From: Glaciozyma antarctica PI12
Taxonomy: Eukaryota > Basidiomycota > Microbotryomycetes > Kriegeriales > Camptobasidiaceae
Reading direction: 5' to 3'
Assembly: GCA_002917775.1 (NCBI GenBank)
Contig: KZ627158.1
Coordinates: 1,133,103 to 1,197,102, forward strand
Length of the DNA stretch: 64,000 nucleotides
Made by a program: the position numbers and the translations under genes. Positions 21,386 to 34,464 of the stretch are shown here, piece after piece (position 1 is the stretch's first letter; every line of letters begins with the position of its first letter). The notes below the pieces were generated by a model. That model ran no database searches. It was given only the letters and a program-made list of their open reading frames with translations, and had not been told where the DNA came from.

Positions 21386-22968
21386 CTAATTGGCCGCTGC
21401 CAACTCCATCTCATACTGCGCGAGGAGAGCTCGTCCATAATCCGCTCCGTTCGGTGCTCGCATGCACATGTGCTTGTGGCATTTAGAAGGCGAGGTGTTG
21501 GTGAGAAAGACTGTTGCGAAAAGCGTCAGGAAAGCGAGAATCGCGCCCGAGAAGAACCTGAACATACTGCCGCAGTGGAAGTCGAGCTCGATGAACGCGA
21601 CGGGCGAATGCAGTCGGAAGTAGTAGGGATCATTAGGCCCAAAACCACCGTACCAGCACATCCACGTCTCGTCCAGGTGCTTCTCGATCTGCACCATCCG
21701 TGCCGCCAGCGGTCCCTCGGGGAGCGCCTCGTTGAACGCTTCGAAGATCTTCATGACTTGCGACTTCTGCACTGGGGAGAAGAGCTTGACTTCGACGCCT
21801 TGGTAGGGGACGACGCGGTTGTCCTGCATCGCTCCTCCGACGTGCCTGCGAAGGGACGTCAGCGTGCGAATCTAGGAAGAAGAACGGGAGACGTACCTCT
21901 CGTCGAATGGGTTCCAGTCAGGCATGCCAGTCATCGTTCTGTAGACTTGCGCCTTCGCCTGAAGCTCGGGAGCGAGGCTGACCATGAGCGAAAGGCTCTC
22001 CTCCTCCTCGATCTGGAAGAGGCGAAGTCCCTCGTGCGGACCCTCGTCAATGTGATCCGGCTCGGCAGCGAAGAATGTCTGCAAGAGAAGTGCGTTAGAG
22101 AAGTAGCGAGTCGGAGCGCGGGAGAGGAACGAACGGGTGAAATGACCATGCGCTTTCCGACGACGGTGACAGCGAGGCAGAGGTGGTGGCCGAAGAAAGT
22201 GAATCCCCACGGCTTGGTGAGCGATGGGTTTTCGAAGATACGGAAGTTGTACGAGTGCTTGTTGAGGACCGCCGCGCCATTGACCTGTGGAGAAGGCGGA
22301 GTCAGCGAGACCTCGTTCAGGCGAGAAAGAGCGACGCACGAGCTGACCGAGGAACTCGTTCGTCAAGCAGCAACCGAGGATCTTGGCGTACCCCACTTCA
22401 GAGGACGACGCGCGAAGGAGAGCATGAACGAGGTCCTGAACCACGGGAGTCGTTTGGTCGAGCCAAAGTCCTCCAGGGTTCATGTAGAGCTCGGGATTCG
22501 ACCTACGCCCATTTATGATCAGCTTAGACGACTTTCTACGCAACGAGAACGCACTCACCACAGCCGAAAGTCGTTGCCATAGAGACTCCCGCACTCCGTC
22601 CTCTGCCTCTCCTCCGCACTCAGCCCGGCCAGCAACGCCTCAGCAGCTTCCACCATCTCCTCCACCGGAGCTCCCTTATCATCTGCATACTCGTACAGCC
22701 CCTCGACGACCGTGCCATCCGACGTGAACCCCACGAACGGCGGGATGTTCTTCCCGCTCAAGCGCTCGATGAGCCACCCTGGCTCAGGAATGGCGCGTCG
22801 ACTCTCGCACCAGGATAGAGCGGTGTGAGAGGAGATTCCGGCGATGCGAGGGTGGTCGGGCTTGGGGATAAAGTCGCGGAAAGGGGTCGCCTTGCCGAGA
22901 GATTGTTGGTCGGCGTCGGCGAGGAAGCCAGAGCTTGTAGGGACGTAGCCGGGCGCGGAGGAGGCCAT
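21386..22968 (-). CDS. DUF3500 domain protein
   Basis: Matches the DUF3500 family, whose biochemical role is unknown. The start at 22968 reads MASSAPGYVPTSSGFLADAD. Conserved stretches include RTECGSLYGNDFRLWSNPEL, YMNPGGLWLDQTTP, EILGC-like AKILGCCLTNEFLGQLV, NKHSYNFRIF, WGFTFFGHHLCLAVTVVGKR (the FGHH block), PTFFAAEPDHIDEGPHEGL, DWNPFDERHVGGAMQDNRVV, and near the end DETWMCWYGGFGPNDPYYFR followed by IELDFHCGS. A hydrophobic segment just before the C-terminus (ILAFLTLFATVFL) comes from the frame as read and might instead be intronic, because a short intron is likely near 21470-21560. The protein ends LLAQYEMELAAAN. Function cannot be stated. Confidence 0.8.
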
Positions 22969-23431
22969 CGAGAAATTGCTGGGAGAGGTAGATAGAGCAG
23001 AGACGCGAACGAAGCTGTTGGAATGGAGAGAGCAAGAAGCATTTGGCGGAGTGGGGAGACGGCGGGGCGGGGCAAGCAGCCCTGCCCCACCACGAGCGCC
23101 TGTAGCTGGATGGAGTTGAGCTGGCGGACCTCTAACGTGCGGCAGGAAACAGTCTTGGCGAATCAAAAGGCTCGCGACGAAAGCGAAAAAGGAGCAAACG
23201 GGGCGCGAGAGTCGTGCGAGATTCCCGCGGACTGGAGGACGTTGTACGGTCGTGATGAAGGCCATGAGCTGCTCGAGCGGTAGAAGAGAACTTCAGACCG
23301 TACGGACGAACATGGTGACGGTGGAGAGCGAGAGCGTCGAGCATCGTCATCGCAAACGAAGAACGAACGACCCCATCTTGCAAGCACAAAAGCGAATCCT
23401 CCCTCCCTCCCTCCCTCCTCCCTCGCCTCCC
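22969..23431. other. Intergenic region between DUF3500 and RPC6 genes
   Basis: About 460 bases hold the DUF3500 promoter and the RPC6 3' end; both genes are on the minus strand. A CCCTCC run (four near-perfect units) lies at about 23400-23420, just beyond the RPC6 stop. No gene seen. Confidence 0.3.
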
Positions 23432-25399
23432 CTAAAAGTCCAGCCACTCCTTAAAGTAGTGACAGTCCTTCGGGTTAACCGGCGCGACTCCAAACCCAAC
23501 CGACCCCTGCACATCTCCCCACTTCTCGCTACTCGCCCCAATCGCCGCTCCCGCTCCTCCCAGCATCCCAACTCCCATCAATCCATCGACCATAAACTTG
23601 GGCCTGCCCAACGCCTCGGCGCCCCTCGTCGGGATCGCCTTCGAGTGGTGCGCGCCAGGCGGGCGTGCAGGCTCGGTGCAGAATGACTCCGAGGGACACT
23701 TGCCGCAGGGCATGTCGGTGACGCCGATGCGAGGGAGGTAGGGAGGGATAAGGCGGTAGACGTAGTCGGCCCTCAGAGCGGTGGCTTCCTCGGCGTTGGG
23801 TCGACGGCGTTTCGCGTTCTCCTCGTCCTCGTCCGACGATTCGGCGCCAGAGGATTCCGACGTCTCGGAAAGCTCTTCGTCCTCGTCCGACGACTCCTCC
23901 TTCTTCGCTCGAGCGATACGAGCCTTGCGACGCTTCGCAGCGACCTTCTCCCCCGCTGGAACGACCTTCTTGCGCTTCTTGGCGGCTTCGGCGTCCTCGT
24001 CGCTGTCAAAGTCGTCCTCCTCCTCCTCCTCCTCCTCCTCCGACTCGTCGTCCGAATCCTTCTTCGCACGCAACTTCTTCTTAACCGCTTTCCCCTTCTT
24101 GGCGCCCTTCTTCCCCTTCTTCGCCTTCTTCTTCTTCGGCATGTCGTCCTCGCTGCTGCTTTCCTCCCTACGCCGCTTCTTCTTCTTCTTCTTATCCCCC
24201 GACTCTACACGACTCGCAACATCCGAGATCATGAGCTTCTCGACCGTCCCGTCGTAGACCATCAAATCGAGGAGAGATTCGACGTGCTCTTCGAGGAGGT
24301 CGACGGCGGCGACTTTGAGGGAGGAGATGTAGGCGGTGATGCCGGAGACGGTGGGAAGGAGAGGGGCTTGGGCGACGGGGAAGATCCTGCGGTTGCTGCC
24401 GCGGACTTTGGCGTCGGGAATGGACTGTGGAGAGGTGTTAGCTCGCGTACAAAGCGGGAGGCATAGAGCGAAGCAAGGGCTGGATGGAGGAGATAAACGT
24501 ACATTATCGAGGAGGTAGCGACGCGCGCACTTCTTGAGCGTATCGACGAACTCGGTATCGAGCTCGTTGTCGGTGAACCAGGGTCCTCCAGTCATCTCCA
24601 CCGATGGAGTAATGGACGAGAGCATGTAGATCTTGCGCGTAGGAGTCTGAACTCGCCAACAACATCAGCACCAGCTCGTGCTACGAACGCCAGAATGGGA
24701 ACGCACCTTGACCGACTTGACCGTCTTGACTACCTTACGCGACTCGAGAGACTTGAGCGCCTTGGTAATGTTCTGCCTCGGCAATCCCGTCTTGTTGCTC
24801 AGGATCTTGGTCCAGATACCTGCGCAAGGCGAAAGCAGAACAACATCAGCTCCATCCTCCCTCCAGCTCCGACACTCGCAACAAACGCACCTAGGTTCCC
24901 CGAATCCTTGATCTGATCATACACCAGCTTCTCATCACTCTCCATCGTTCCCGCCCTGTCCTCCCACACCACTGTCAGCTCCTCCGCGCTCGAACCAAAC
25001 AACGGCGAGCGACTCACGTCTTGGCCTCGTCCCTCCCCACAAATCGAAACGAGACGCTCCCCTTCTGGTCCGTCAGCATGTCCATGAGACTCTACACGGC
25101 GCTCCTGCATCAGCTCCGTTCCCTCGCTTTGCCTGGCGAAGCACGCACCTTGCGAAGCAGAGAATTGATCGCGTCCATCGTAGTCTGCGTCGCCGTGACG
25201 CCCGCATTGGTGAGAAGGCCCGCCTGGCTGATAGTCTGTTCGTCCACTCGCTCCCATCAGCAGAGCTCTCGGGCAGCGCGGGGAAGAGGGAAGGACTGAC
25301 TCCGTTCGGGGCCTGCAACCCGACCTTGTACAGCTTGCTCTCGAGCGGGTTGAGCTTGGCTGCGGCTTTGCTGGAGCCAGAGGCTACTGGAGGTGCCAT
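23432..25399 (-). CDS. RNA polymerase III subunit RPC6 (RPC34) with a long charged insert
   Basis: Part of the RPC3-RPC6-RPC7 subcomplex of Pol III that binds TFIIIB and opens promoters. The start at 25399 reads MAPPVASGSSKAAAKLNPLE. Winged-helix parts follow: QKGSVSFRFVGR, ESDEKLVYDQIKDSGNLGIW, KTGLPRQNITKALKSLESRK and IYMLSSITPSVEMTGGPWFT. After a block ending DGTVEKLMISDV there is an insert of about 120 residues made almost only of Lys, Arg, Asp, Glu and Ser. The conserved C-terminus then resumes: YRLIPPYLPRIGVTDMPCGK, CPSESFC and CHYFKEWLDF. The four Cys there fit the iron-sulfur cluster known in human RPC6. About seven exons. Confidence 0.93.
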
Positions 25400-25510
25400 G
25401 GTGGGCGGTGCGAGCTGCAGCGTCGACGGAAGGACGTGGCGAGAGGACAAGAGGCGCGAGCAGCGAGCTTTTTCTGAGGTGAGCAGCTTCGCCTCCTACA
25501 GTCACCGACG

Positions 25511-25997
25511 ATGTCAAGCCCAACGCCCTCGACGCTCCTAACGACTTCGTTCACCCTAACCCTCCCAGACCCATCCCTCCCGCCCTTCATCGTGTCCCTC
25601 ACCGTCCTCCGCTCGTCCCTCCTCATCTTCGTCGGCTCCTCCACTCCCTTCCCCATCTCACGCGACTTTGCCGTCTCCATGCCCGTACGTCCCTTCCCCT
25701 TGCCCTCCTACTCCGCTAATATACCCGCAGAGCACCGGCCGACCATCGAGCACCTCCCTCTCGAGCACCACTACCAGCTCCCCCACTCTCTCCGCCAAGC
25801 TCTGTGCGTACCCTCCCCGTCTCCTCTCGCTCAAGACTAACGCATGGAGAGTAGCAAAGCGCTATAACCGCCAGATCTTCCTCTCTCTCGACGTCGCGGC
25901 GCTGGGAACGCAAGGCAGTAGGGGGGAGCGGAACCTCCTCGCGCTCGAGAAGGCGTTGTTGATGCAGCTGGATCCGATTGTCAAGGGAGTGGCATAG
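25511..25997 (+). CDS. Proteasome assembly chaperone 4 (PAC4/Pba4)
   Basis: Small chaperone for 20S proteasome alpha-ring assembly, working with PAC3. Exons 25511-25684, 25731-25803 and 25855-25997 give 129 residues. The opening is MSSPTPSTLLTTSFTLTLPD. The family signature YNRQIFLSLDVAALG and the ending LLALEKALLMQLDPIVKG are both present. Length matches the family. It is divergent from RPC6 with only about 110 bases between starts, so the two probably share a promoter (inference). Confidence 0.8.
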
Positions 25998-26791
25998 CGC
26001 AGTTAAAGGAGGGGACTCGGGACTACAGCGCGATGGAGGAGAGAGAGTGCGTTGGGTGGGAGAAGGGAGAGAGCGGGGAGCTGACTCGCATCGCAGCGCT
26101 CGAAGGACGGAGCTGGACAGCTCCCCGTGAGGACCGCTGCAACCGGACGTGGAGCAAGAACTGGTGGAGGAGTCAAGCTCGTCGCTGGGAGAAGGCTGGA
26201 GATGGAGCGGAGCTGGCTCCCTTCGTCGCGTATCGCGTCGCTCTCTCGTGCCGCAATCAAAACCAGGCGGACATCTACCAGCCTACAGTACAGCTCGTTC
26301 AGTACTGCTTCCAGTCTTTTTGTGAATCTTCTGCTCTTCTCCAGAAGGAGCGGTCGCGTCGTCTGGATCTCGAGCTTTGGATCCAAGGATGCGGAGCGAG
26401 CGAGCTTGTGGGGTGGAGATCTACGGGATGGGCACGGCTGTCGGTGGAGAGAGAAAGGTAGCTCGAACGTACGTTCGTGGACGGGCTGTCACCTCCGGGG
26501 AGACGTGCGGAGAAGAGCAACGCAAGACCGATCCTCTCGACTAGGGCTCGTTCCTTCGCATCGCTAAGGCCGGTTCTCTCAACCCGGTCTCGTTTTGAGC
26601 ACAGTAGAGAGCTGCAAGGCAGCACCACGTTCTTACCAAATCCGGAGCAGTTCGCGCCATGCACCTGCGCTCAGCGGAGCGACAGAGTCACAGCGACGGA
26701 GCAGCGACATCGACGAGCAGAGCAAAGACAAAGCAGCTCCCGTCTCCAAGGCCAAACCAGGACGTTATAAACCCTTCTATTAGCTCGCTCT
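25998..26791. other. Long gap between two convergent genes, no gene recognised
   Basis: About 790 bases lie between the PAC4 and cysteine synthase stop codons, whereas other convergent pairs here are 35-240 bases apart. Several open frames cross it on both strands, but none has recognisable motifs or a consistent splice pattern. I checked for tRNA A/B boxes, snRNA-like blocks and C/D boxes and found nothing I would defend. Confidence 0.35.
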
Positions 26792-28395
26792 TCAAGCGAG
26801 GACGACGTACTTCCGCAGGTGCTCCGGAATCGCGTCGTAGAGCTTCTTCGACTCGAGCCATTGGCGCGAGAACAGCCTCGACTGGTACCTGCACTCATCC
26901 ACATCAGCTCCCGCCTAATCTCCCCAAGAAAGAAAGAAAAGCCGCACCGGTAAGCTCCATCGCAAAGGATCGTAACGACCCTACTCCCCTTGCCCAACTT
27001 GACCGCCAGCTCCTTCGCAGCGACGACGTTGAGAGCGGTAGAGGCGCCGAGGTAGAGTCCGTCGTTGTGGAGGAGGTGGTAGACCATCGCGATCGTCTTG
27101 ACGTCGGGGATGTGGAGCGCACCGTCGAGGAGAGCGACGTCGGGCTCGAGGTTGTCCGTCACGCGACCCTGTCCGATACCTGTTCACAGAGTCAGCTCGT
27201 GCTCGTTTCCCTACTCATTTTTAGGATGGAGAGAAGCGGGAGAAGGAGAACTGAACGTACCCTCGGTGATACTTCCTCCCTCCCTCACCAGCGTCCCCCG
27301 GTTCACAAACCCCTCCAACGCGCTACCCGGAGGATCGGCCAACCAGCACTGCACCTTTCCCTCGCTCTTCTCCTTCAAGTACCTCGTCACTCCCGCGAGC
27401 GTTCCTCCCGTTCCCGTCGCGCAGATGAACGCCGTCAGTCCTCCAGGGAGCGACTCGGTCTGCGAGTAGATTTCGGGTCCGGTGGTGAGGATGTGGGCGG
27501 AGCGGTTGCCGGCGGCGTTGCTGGGGTGGGGTGGGGTTAGCAGCGAAGGAGGGTGAGGCGGGGGAGGACGCACTCGAACTGGTTCACCCAGACAGCGTTG
27601 TTGAGGCGCTCGGCGTGACGTTTTGCTTCTGTAGACGAGCAAAGTCAGAGCTATTGAACAAGCCGTCAAGATGGGACGAACGGTGGTTGTAGTTTTCGGG
27701 GTTCTCGAACGCGACAGCTGGAGGGAAGTGCTGTCAGCAGCAGCTCGGTCGCAGAGAGTAGGGAGGCGACTCACCAGGAACGGGGTGGACCTCAGCTCCG
27801 AGCAGCCTCAGGAGATCAATCTTCTCCTGACTTTGAGTCTGTGCATCCGTCCCAAGCACGTCAGCACGCTGCTCCCAGAGCCTCCGCACGCCAAACTCAC
27901 GTCGGGCATGTAAATAACGCAGTTGTACCCTCGTGCGCGGCAGACGTGTGCAAGTCCAACTCCCGTGTTCCCAGCAGTTCCCTCCACAATCGTTCCTCCA
28001 GGCTGGATCTTGCCTGCAAGCTCTCATCAGCTCCACTCCTCGCAGCTCTCGCTCCTGCCGAACGCACCAGTCTGCTCAGCCCAGTTGACGAGTCCCCATG
28101 CCGCGCGGTCCTTGACACTTCCACCAGGGTTCATGAACTCTGCTTTGCCAAGAATTTCGCATCCTGTCTCGTCGGAGAGCGAGTTGATACGGATCTGGAT
28201 GGCGTGCTCGCGTAATCAGCGGGGGCAGAGAGGGAGAGCGCGCAGGAGAGAGCGCACGAGGGGAGTGTTGCCGATAGCTCCTACGAAGCCGGAGACGGGG
28301 AGGGAGTGCGGGTGGGGCTTGAGAGCTGGAGAGGCGGCGAGAACAGGTCGTGATGCCTTCAATGCGGCGCGAAGGACCTTGGTCGACGAGATCAT
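26792..28395 (-). CDS. Cysteine synthase-like PLP enzyme, probably mitochondrial (YGR012W/Mcy1 type)
   Basis: A fold-type II PLP enzyme of the O-acetylserine sulfhydrylase group. The start at 28395 gives [20 protein letters not shown], an Arg/Lys/Ala leader that suggests mitochondrial targeting. Then come [30 protein letters not shown] with the PLP Lys, [27 protein letters not shown], a Ser/Gly phosphate site [52 protein letters not shown] and [18 protein letters not shown]. It ends HLRKYVVLA. About eight exons. The EFMNPGGS motif is typical of the fungal mitochondrial paralogue rather than the main cytosolic cysteine synthase. It is divergent from ARF6. Confidence 0.88.
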
Positions 28396-28667
28396 GGCGG
28401 CTGTGGCTAGGGGAGGTGAGGTACTTGGTTCGGCTTAGTTGGTGCTGGTTCCTGTCTTAATTTAAGAGGATTTGCTGAGCGGAAGAGGGAAAGGAGGAAG
28501 AGCTGGTCGACCTCAGCTCGCTCGAATCCTCTGAGCCAAGTTTGACTGTTGCTGGTCTTGCTCCTCGTTTCCTCTCCCGACTCGGTTCTGCCCTCCCCAC
28601 ACTCGTTCAGCCAACTCACGGCAACCCAGCACACCCACCACCCAGTCCACTCAGTCCCCCAACGACC
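28396..28667. promoter_or_regulatory. Shared divergent promoter of cysteine synthase and ARF6
   Basis: 272 bases between the two start codons. The centre holds a CTTAATTTAAGAGG stretch (near 28457), the only AT-rich patch. The ARF6 side becomes a C-rich pyrimidine tract with CACCCACCACCCAGTCC before the split start codon. Confidence 0.4.
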
Positions 28668-29849
28668 ATGTCAGTCGGCCTAGCTCCTCTTGCTCCCCCA
28701 CGAGTCAACAAACTAACACCTCCTCTCCACCAGGGGCGCCTCTCTCTCTAAAGCTCTCGGTACACTCCTCGGTCCTCCCTTCCTTCGTTCCCCGCTGACC
28801 CTACCCTCCTCTCCCTCCAACCCTCCCGCTCGACCCACCTCCTTGTGCACGCGCCTAGGCAAGCTCTTTGGCAACAAGGAAATGCGTATCCTCATGCTCG
28901 GACTCGACGCTGCCGGCAAGACGAGTACGTTCGCTATGCCTTTCTCTCTCGGCGTCGCGTCGGGGGTGAAAGGCGCGAGGAGAGGGGACGTGCTAACCTT
29001 CCTCCTCACCGCGCAGCGATCCTGTACAAGCTCAAGCTCAACCAGAGCGTTACTACGATCCCTACCGTCGGATTCAACGTCGAGACTGTGACCTACAAGA
29101 ACGTCAAGTGCGTACCTTCCCTCTCCTTTCTGCGCGCGCGCTCACTCGACCGCTCCAGATTCAACGTCTGGGTTCGTTGCTCCTACCTCCTACCCAAGCC
29201 GTACTAACCTCCGCAACAGGATGTAGGAGGACAGGACAAGATTCGACCCCTCTGGCGACACTACTACACGGGCACGCAGGGACTAGTGTTTGTGGTCGAC
29301 TCGGCGGACCGGGAAAGGATCGAGGAGGCTAGGACGGAGCTGCACAAGATCTTGAACGATCGCGAGATGAAGGAGTGCCTGTTGTTGGTGTTTGCGAACA
29401 AGCAGGACCTGCCGAATGGTGAGTCGTTGGAGCAGGGAGGGAAGGCGCGCGGTCGTGGGAGGAGGTGCTGGTGGGGAGGGCGGAGGAAGGGACTGGGAGG
29501 ACGGAGATATGGAGGGACGAGAAATGTGCGGGTGGGTTATCGTGAGGGGGACGGGATCTTGCTCGAGGAGGAGAACGGCGGGACGCTCGGAGATGGACGC
29601 AGCTACGTATCAGGGAGGAAGCATCTAACCTTCTTCTCCGCGCAGCCATGTCACCGACGGAAGTGACGGAGAAGCTGGGTCTCCTACGGATGAAGGAGCG
29701 CAGCTGGTACTGCCACCCGAGTAACGCCATCGCCGGAGATGGTCTCTTTGAAGGTGCGTGTCCCGTGTCGCTCTTCCCTCCTCCACCTGCTGACCCCGCA
29801 TCTCGACGTAGGACTAAGCTGGCTCTCCCAAAACCTTAAGACGAAGTAG
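28668..29849 (+). CDS. ARF6: ARF6-type small GTPase with split start codon and a 13-nt exon
   Basis: A myristoylated Arf GTPase of the plasma membrane/endosome type. Eight exons (28668-28669, 28734-28759, 28859-28924, 29017-29107, 29159-29171, 29220-29418, 29646-29753, 29812-29849) give exactly 180 residues. The product starts [20 protein letters not shown] with Gly2 for myristoylation. It has [60 protein letters not shown] and [29 protein letters not shown] and [11 protein letters not shown] are ARF6 rather than ARF1 wording. The start codon is AT|G across an intron and exon 5 is only 13 nt. The intron at 29419-29645 is longer than usual (227 nt). Confidence 0.95.
28670..28733 (+). other. 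Intron that splits the start codon AT|G of ARF6
   Basis: CCAT is followed by GTCAGTCGG, an AACTAACACC branch site and CTCCACCAG before GGGCGCCTC. Joining AT and G gives ATG GGC GCC TCT, the MGAS opening expected of an Arf protein. If unspliced, AT plus the intron's G also makes an ATG, but that frame ends after 27 codons in exon 2. This is the best-supported of the four split starts because Arf N-termini are so conserved. Confidence 0.85.
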
Positions 29850-30412
29850 TCGCGACTTCGTTCCTTCTCGCCATCCCCTCCTTCGCACCCTCGCACGATT
29901 CGAACATACCCATTCCTCCTTTCTTTCTCCTTTACGGCTAGTCCCCTCACGCCACATTGTCTTCCTCGTTTGGTCCCTGTGTTAGTCTTCCCCCTCGTAG
30001 TTTCCCCAGTGCTCGCCTTAATTTACTTGAACGCTGCCCCACACGATACGAACGTGCGACTGGATTTTGACGAGCGACGTGGTGCCTCTCAATACTCGAA
30101 CGTTCCTCAAGTTGATCTGCATCCTCTCGTGCTCCTTCCTTCATTAGAGCGAACCGGACCCAGCCCTCGCTGGTCGCTCGCTGGTCGAGAATCTCAACGC
30201 GCGACGCTTTCGACGCGCGGACCTCGCTCCTCTTCCTCTCTCGATCCAGCTCCTCCTCCCTCCAGCAAGTTAGACAGCCAGCAAGCCACCTTCGCTGCCT
30301 CCTCTAGACGACGGCGTAGACTAGCACCGCCAAGCACCGCACGGCGCTTTGTGTACGAGGGGCCAACGGCCTCCCAGCTCCTCAAGCCCTCAACCTCGCC
30401 TCCCTCCTCACC
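29850..30412. other. Intergenic region between ARF6 and a proline-rich protein gene
   Basis: About 560 bases hold the ARF6 3' end and the next gene's 5' region. Open frames cross it on the plus strand but have no recognisable motif and no clear splice sites, so I read it as untranslated or intergenic. A CGCTGGTCGCTCGCTGGTCG direct repeat lies at about 30169-30188. Confidence 0.3.
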
Positions 30413-31995
30413 ATGCCTGGGACCGCAGCCCCCTCCTTCACTTCCCGCCGAGAGTCCTTCCGCACCACCTCTCCCAAGCCTCTCGTCCGCCCCACCCCTC
30501 TCCCACCCCGCTCCACCCTCCTCCAGTCCCCCACCCGCCCCTCCCCCTCCTTCACCCAGCACCGCCCCTACTCTCCTCCCTCTCAGCCGAAACCCACGAC
30601 GCGGTATCCTTCCCCACCTATTCGACCGCAATCAGTGATGGGAAGGACGACCTCGCCGGGAGCACAGCATCCGCAGAACGTGCTGGCTCTCGAGGGACCG
30701 AGGCCGGAGGAGCTGATTGCGTTCGCGGCGCTGGCGAAGAGGTTGTATTACGAGCAGGACCCGCACGCTGGTGAGTCTCCTGGCTCCTGCTCCTGCAATA
30801 CGAGCTAAATCTCCTTCCTAGCTCGCGCAGTAGACGCGACTCTCCAACGTCTCCCTGCCGCCTCTCGCACCGCCTTCGCACGAACTCTAGCGGGCGTACG
30901 ATCCCAGTTCCATCGCGACGAGGAGATCCGTCGACGCGCCCAAGTAGAAGCTCTCCTCTCTGCGTCTCAGCCGGGTCAGAAAGTGCGAGAGGCGCTACGG
31001 ATCTCGGAAGGCGGGACGACGGCGATGAGGAGCAAGCGCGCGAGGAAGGAGCGGATGCAGGGACTGGCGGCGTTCTTGCGTGGACATTGTTTGAAGGGCT
31101 TGCCGGGGACGCAGCCGTTCTTTAGGAGTCTGTATGCGGTGCTGTACCTCCAGGGATTACCGGCGGCGAAGGGTGGAGCGGGGAAGAGGAGGGTCGAGTG
31201 GGAGGTCGATGTTGCGGTGTTTACCGAGGCGGGAGGAGGATCGTGGACGAAGGACAGCATCGAGACGCTCAAAGGGGTGAGTCCGTTCTCCGTGCGAAGC
31301 GAGGAGCGAACTGACGATCCCGTTCTCAGCTCCTCGGCTTCTCAGAAACGATCAAAGAAGGACCTCCGCAATCTTACTTCGACGAGGACGACGAGGACGA
31401 CGTCAACTCCCCTCCTTTCGACCCCACCCCCTCCGATAGCGAAACCGACGACGAAGACGAGCCCGCCAGCCTCTTCTCCGACCCCTCTCTCCCTCCCAAA
31501 CGGGCACCCCCAGTCATCCCTCCCCACCGTGGCGCCCGCTTCAACAGCGACCCTTTCCTAGATCCAGGCGATCCCCTCTCCTCCGGCCCTCTCTCCCCAC
31601 CAGCTCCTTCTCCCCTTCTCTCCCCCGCACTGTCGACCCCTCCAACCCCTTCTCCGACCCTCCTTCGACCCCGACCATCGCCGTCAATCGATAGACCCCC
31701 ACCGCCCCAATTCAGGATCTTCACCCTCCCTTCCTACCTCACCGACCCCGAGCTCCGGGCTCTCGCCTCCCTCTTTCCCGCATTCATCACCTCTCGCTCC
31801 CGCTCCAAATTCGCTCCTGCCGATGAGGAGAGTGCTGGAGCGACTACTCGACTCGGAGGGAGTGGAGAGGTGGAGGAGGGGCGGGTAGGGCATGGGGAGA
31901 TTAAGATTGGGATCGAGGCGAGGGACGAAGGGTGGAGAGGGACGGGGTGGGAGAGGTTTGTAGGGTGGTTGAGGAGGCTTTTTGGGAGGGGGTGA
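30413..31995 (+). CDS. Unrecognised proline/serine-rich fungal protein
   Basis: I do not recognise this family. Three exons are separated by short introns at about 30771-30821 and 31277-31329. The N-terminal 90 residues are very rich in Pro, Ser and Arg and look disordered. A helical region follows (PRPEELIAFAALAKRLYYEQ, then TLQRLPAASRTAFARTLAGV, and LLSASQPGQKVREALRISEG) with a basic segment MRSKRARKERMQGLAAFLRG. A possible folded part is FFRSLYAVLYLQGLPA and VEWEVDVAVFTEAGGG. Then comes an acidic stretch (YFDEDDEDDVNSPPFD), a second Pro/Ser-rich region, and a C-terminal amphipathic piece GWERFVGWLRRLFGRG. It is convergent with ESA1. Confidence 0.65.
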
Positions 31996-32132
31996 GAAGG
32001 ACCATGACTAGATGTTATTGGGATGCTAGAGCACGGGATATGAGCGCAGGAGAGCAGAGCGAGAGGTTCGTGACAACAAGTGATCGTATTCCCGTCCATC
32101 CATCCACAAACTCCTCTCCAAGCTCCGTTCCC

Positions 32133-34464
<2,332 letters not shown>

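Noticed and set aside
21218-22582. 454-codon open frame on the plus strand
   Set aside because: Antisense to DUF3500 exons and runs straight through their well-formed introns.
26570-26610. tRNA-like GGCCGGTTCTCTCAACCCGG
   Set aside because: It lacks the TTCRA loop, an A box and a closing acceptor stem; a short hairpin only.
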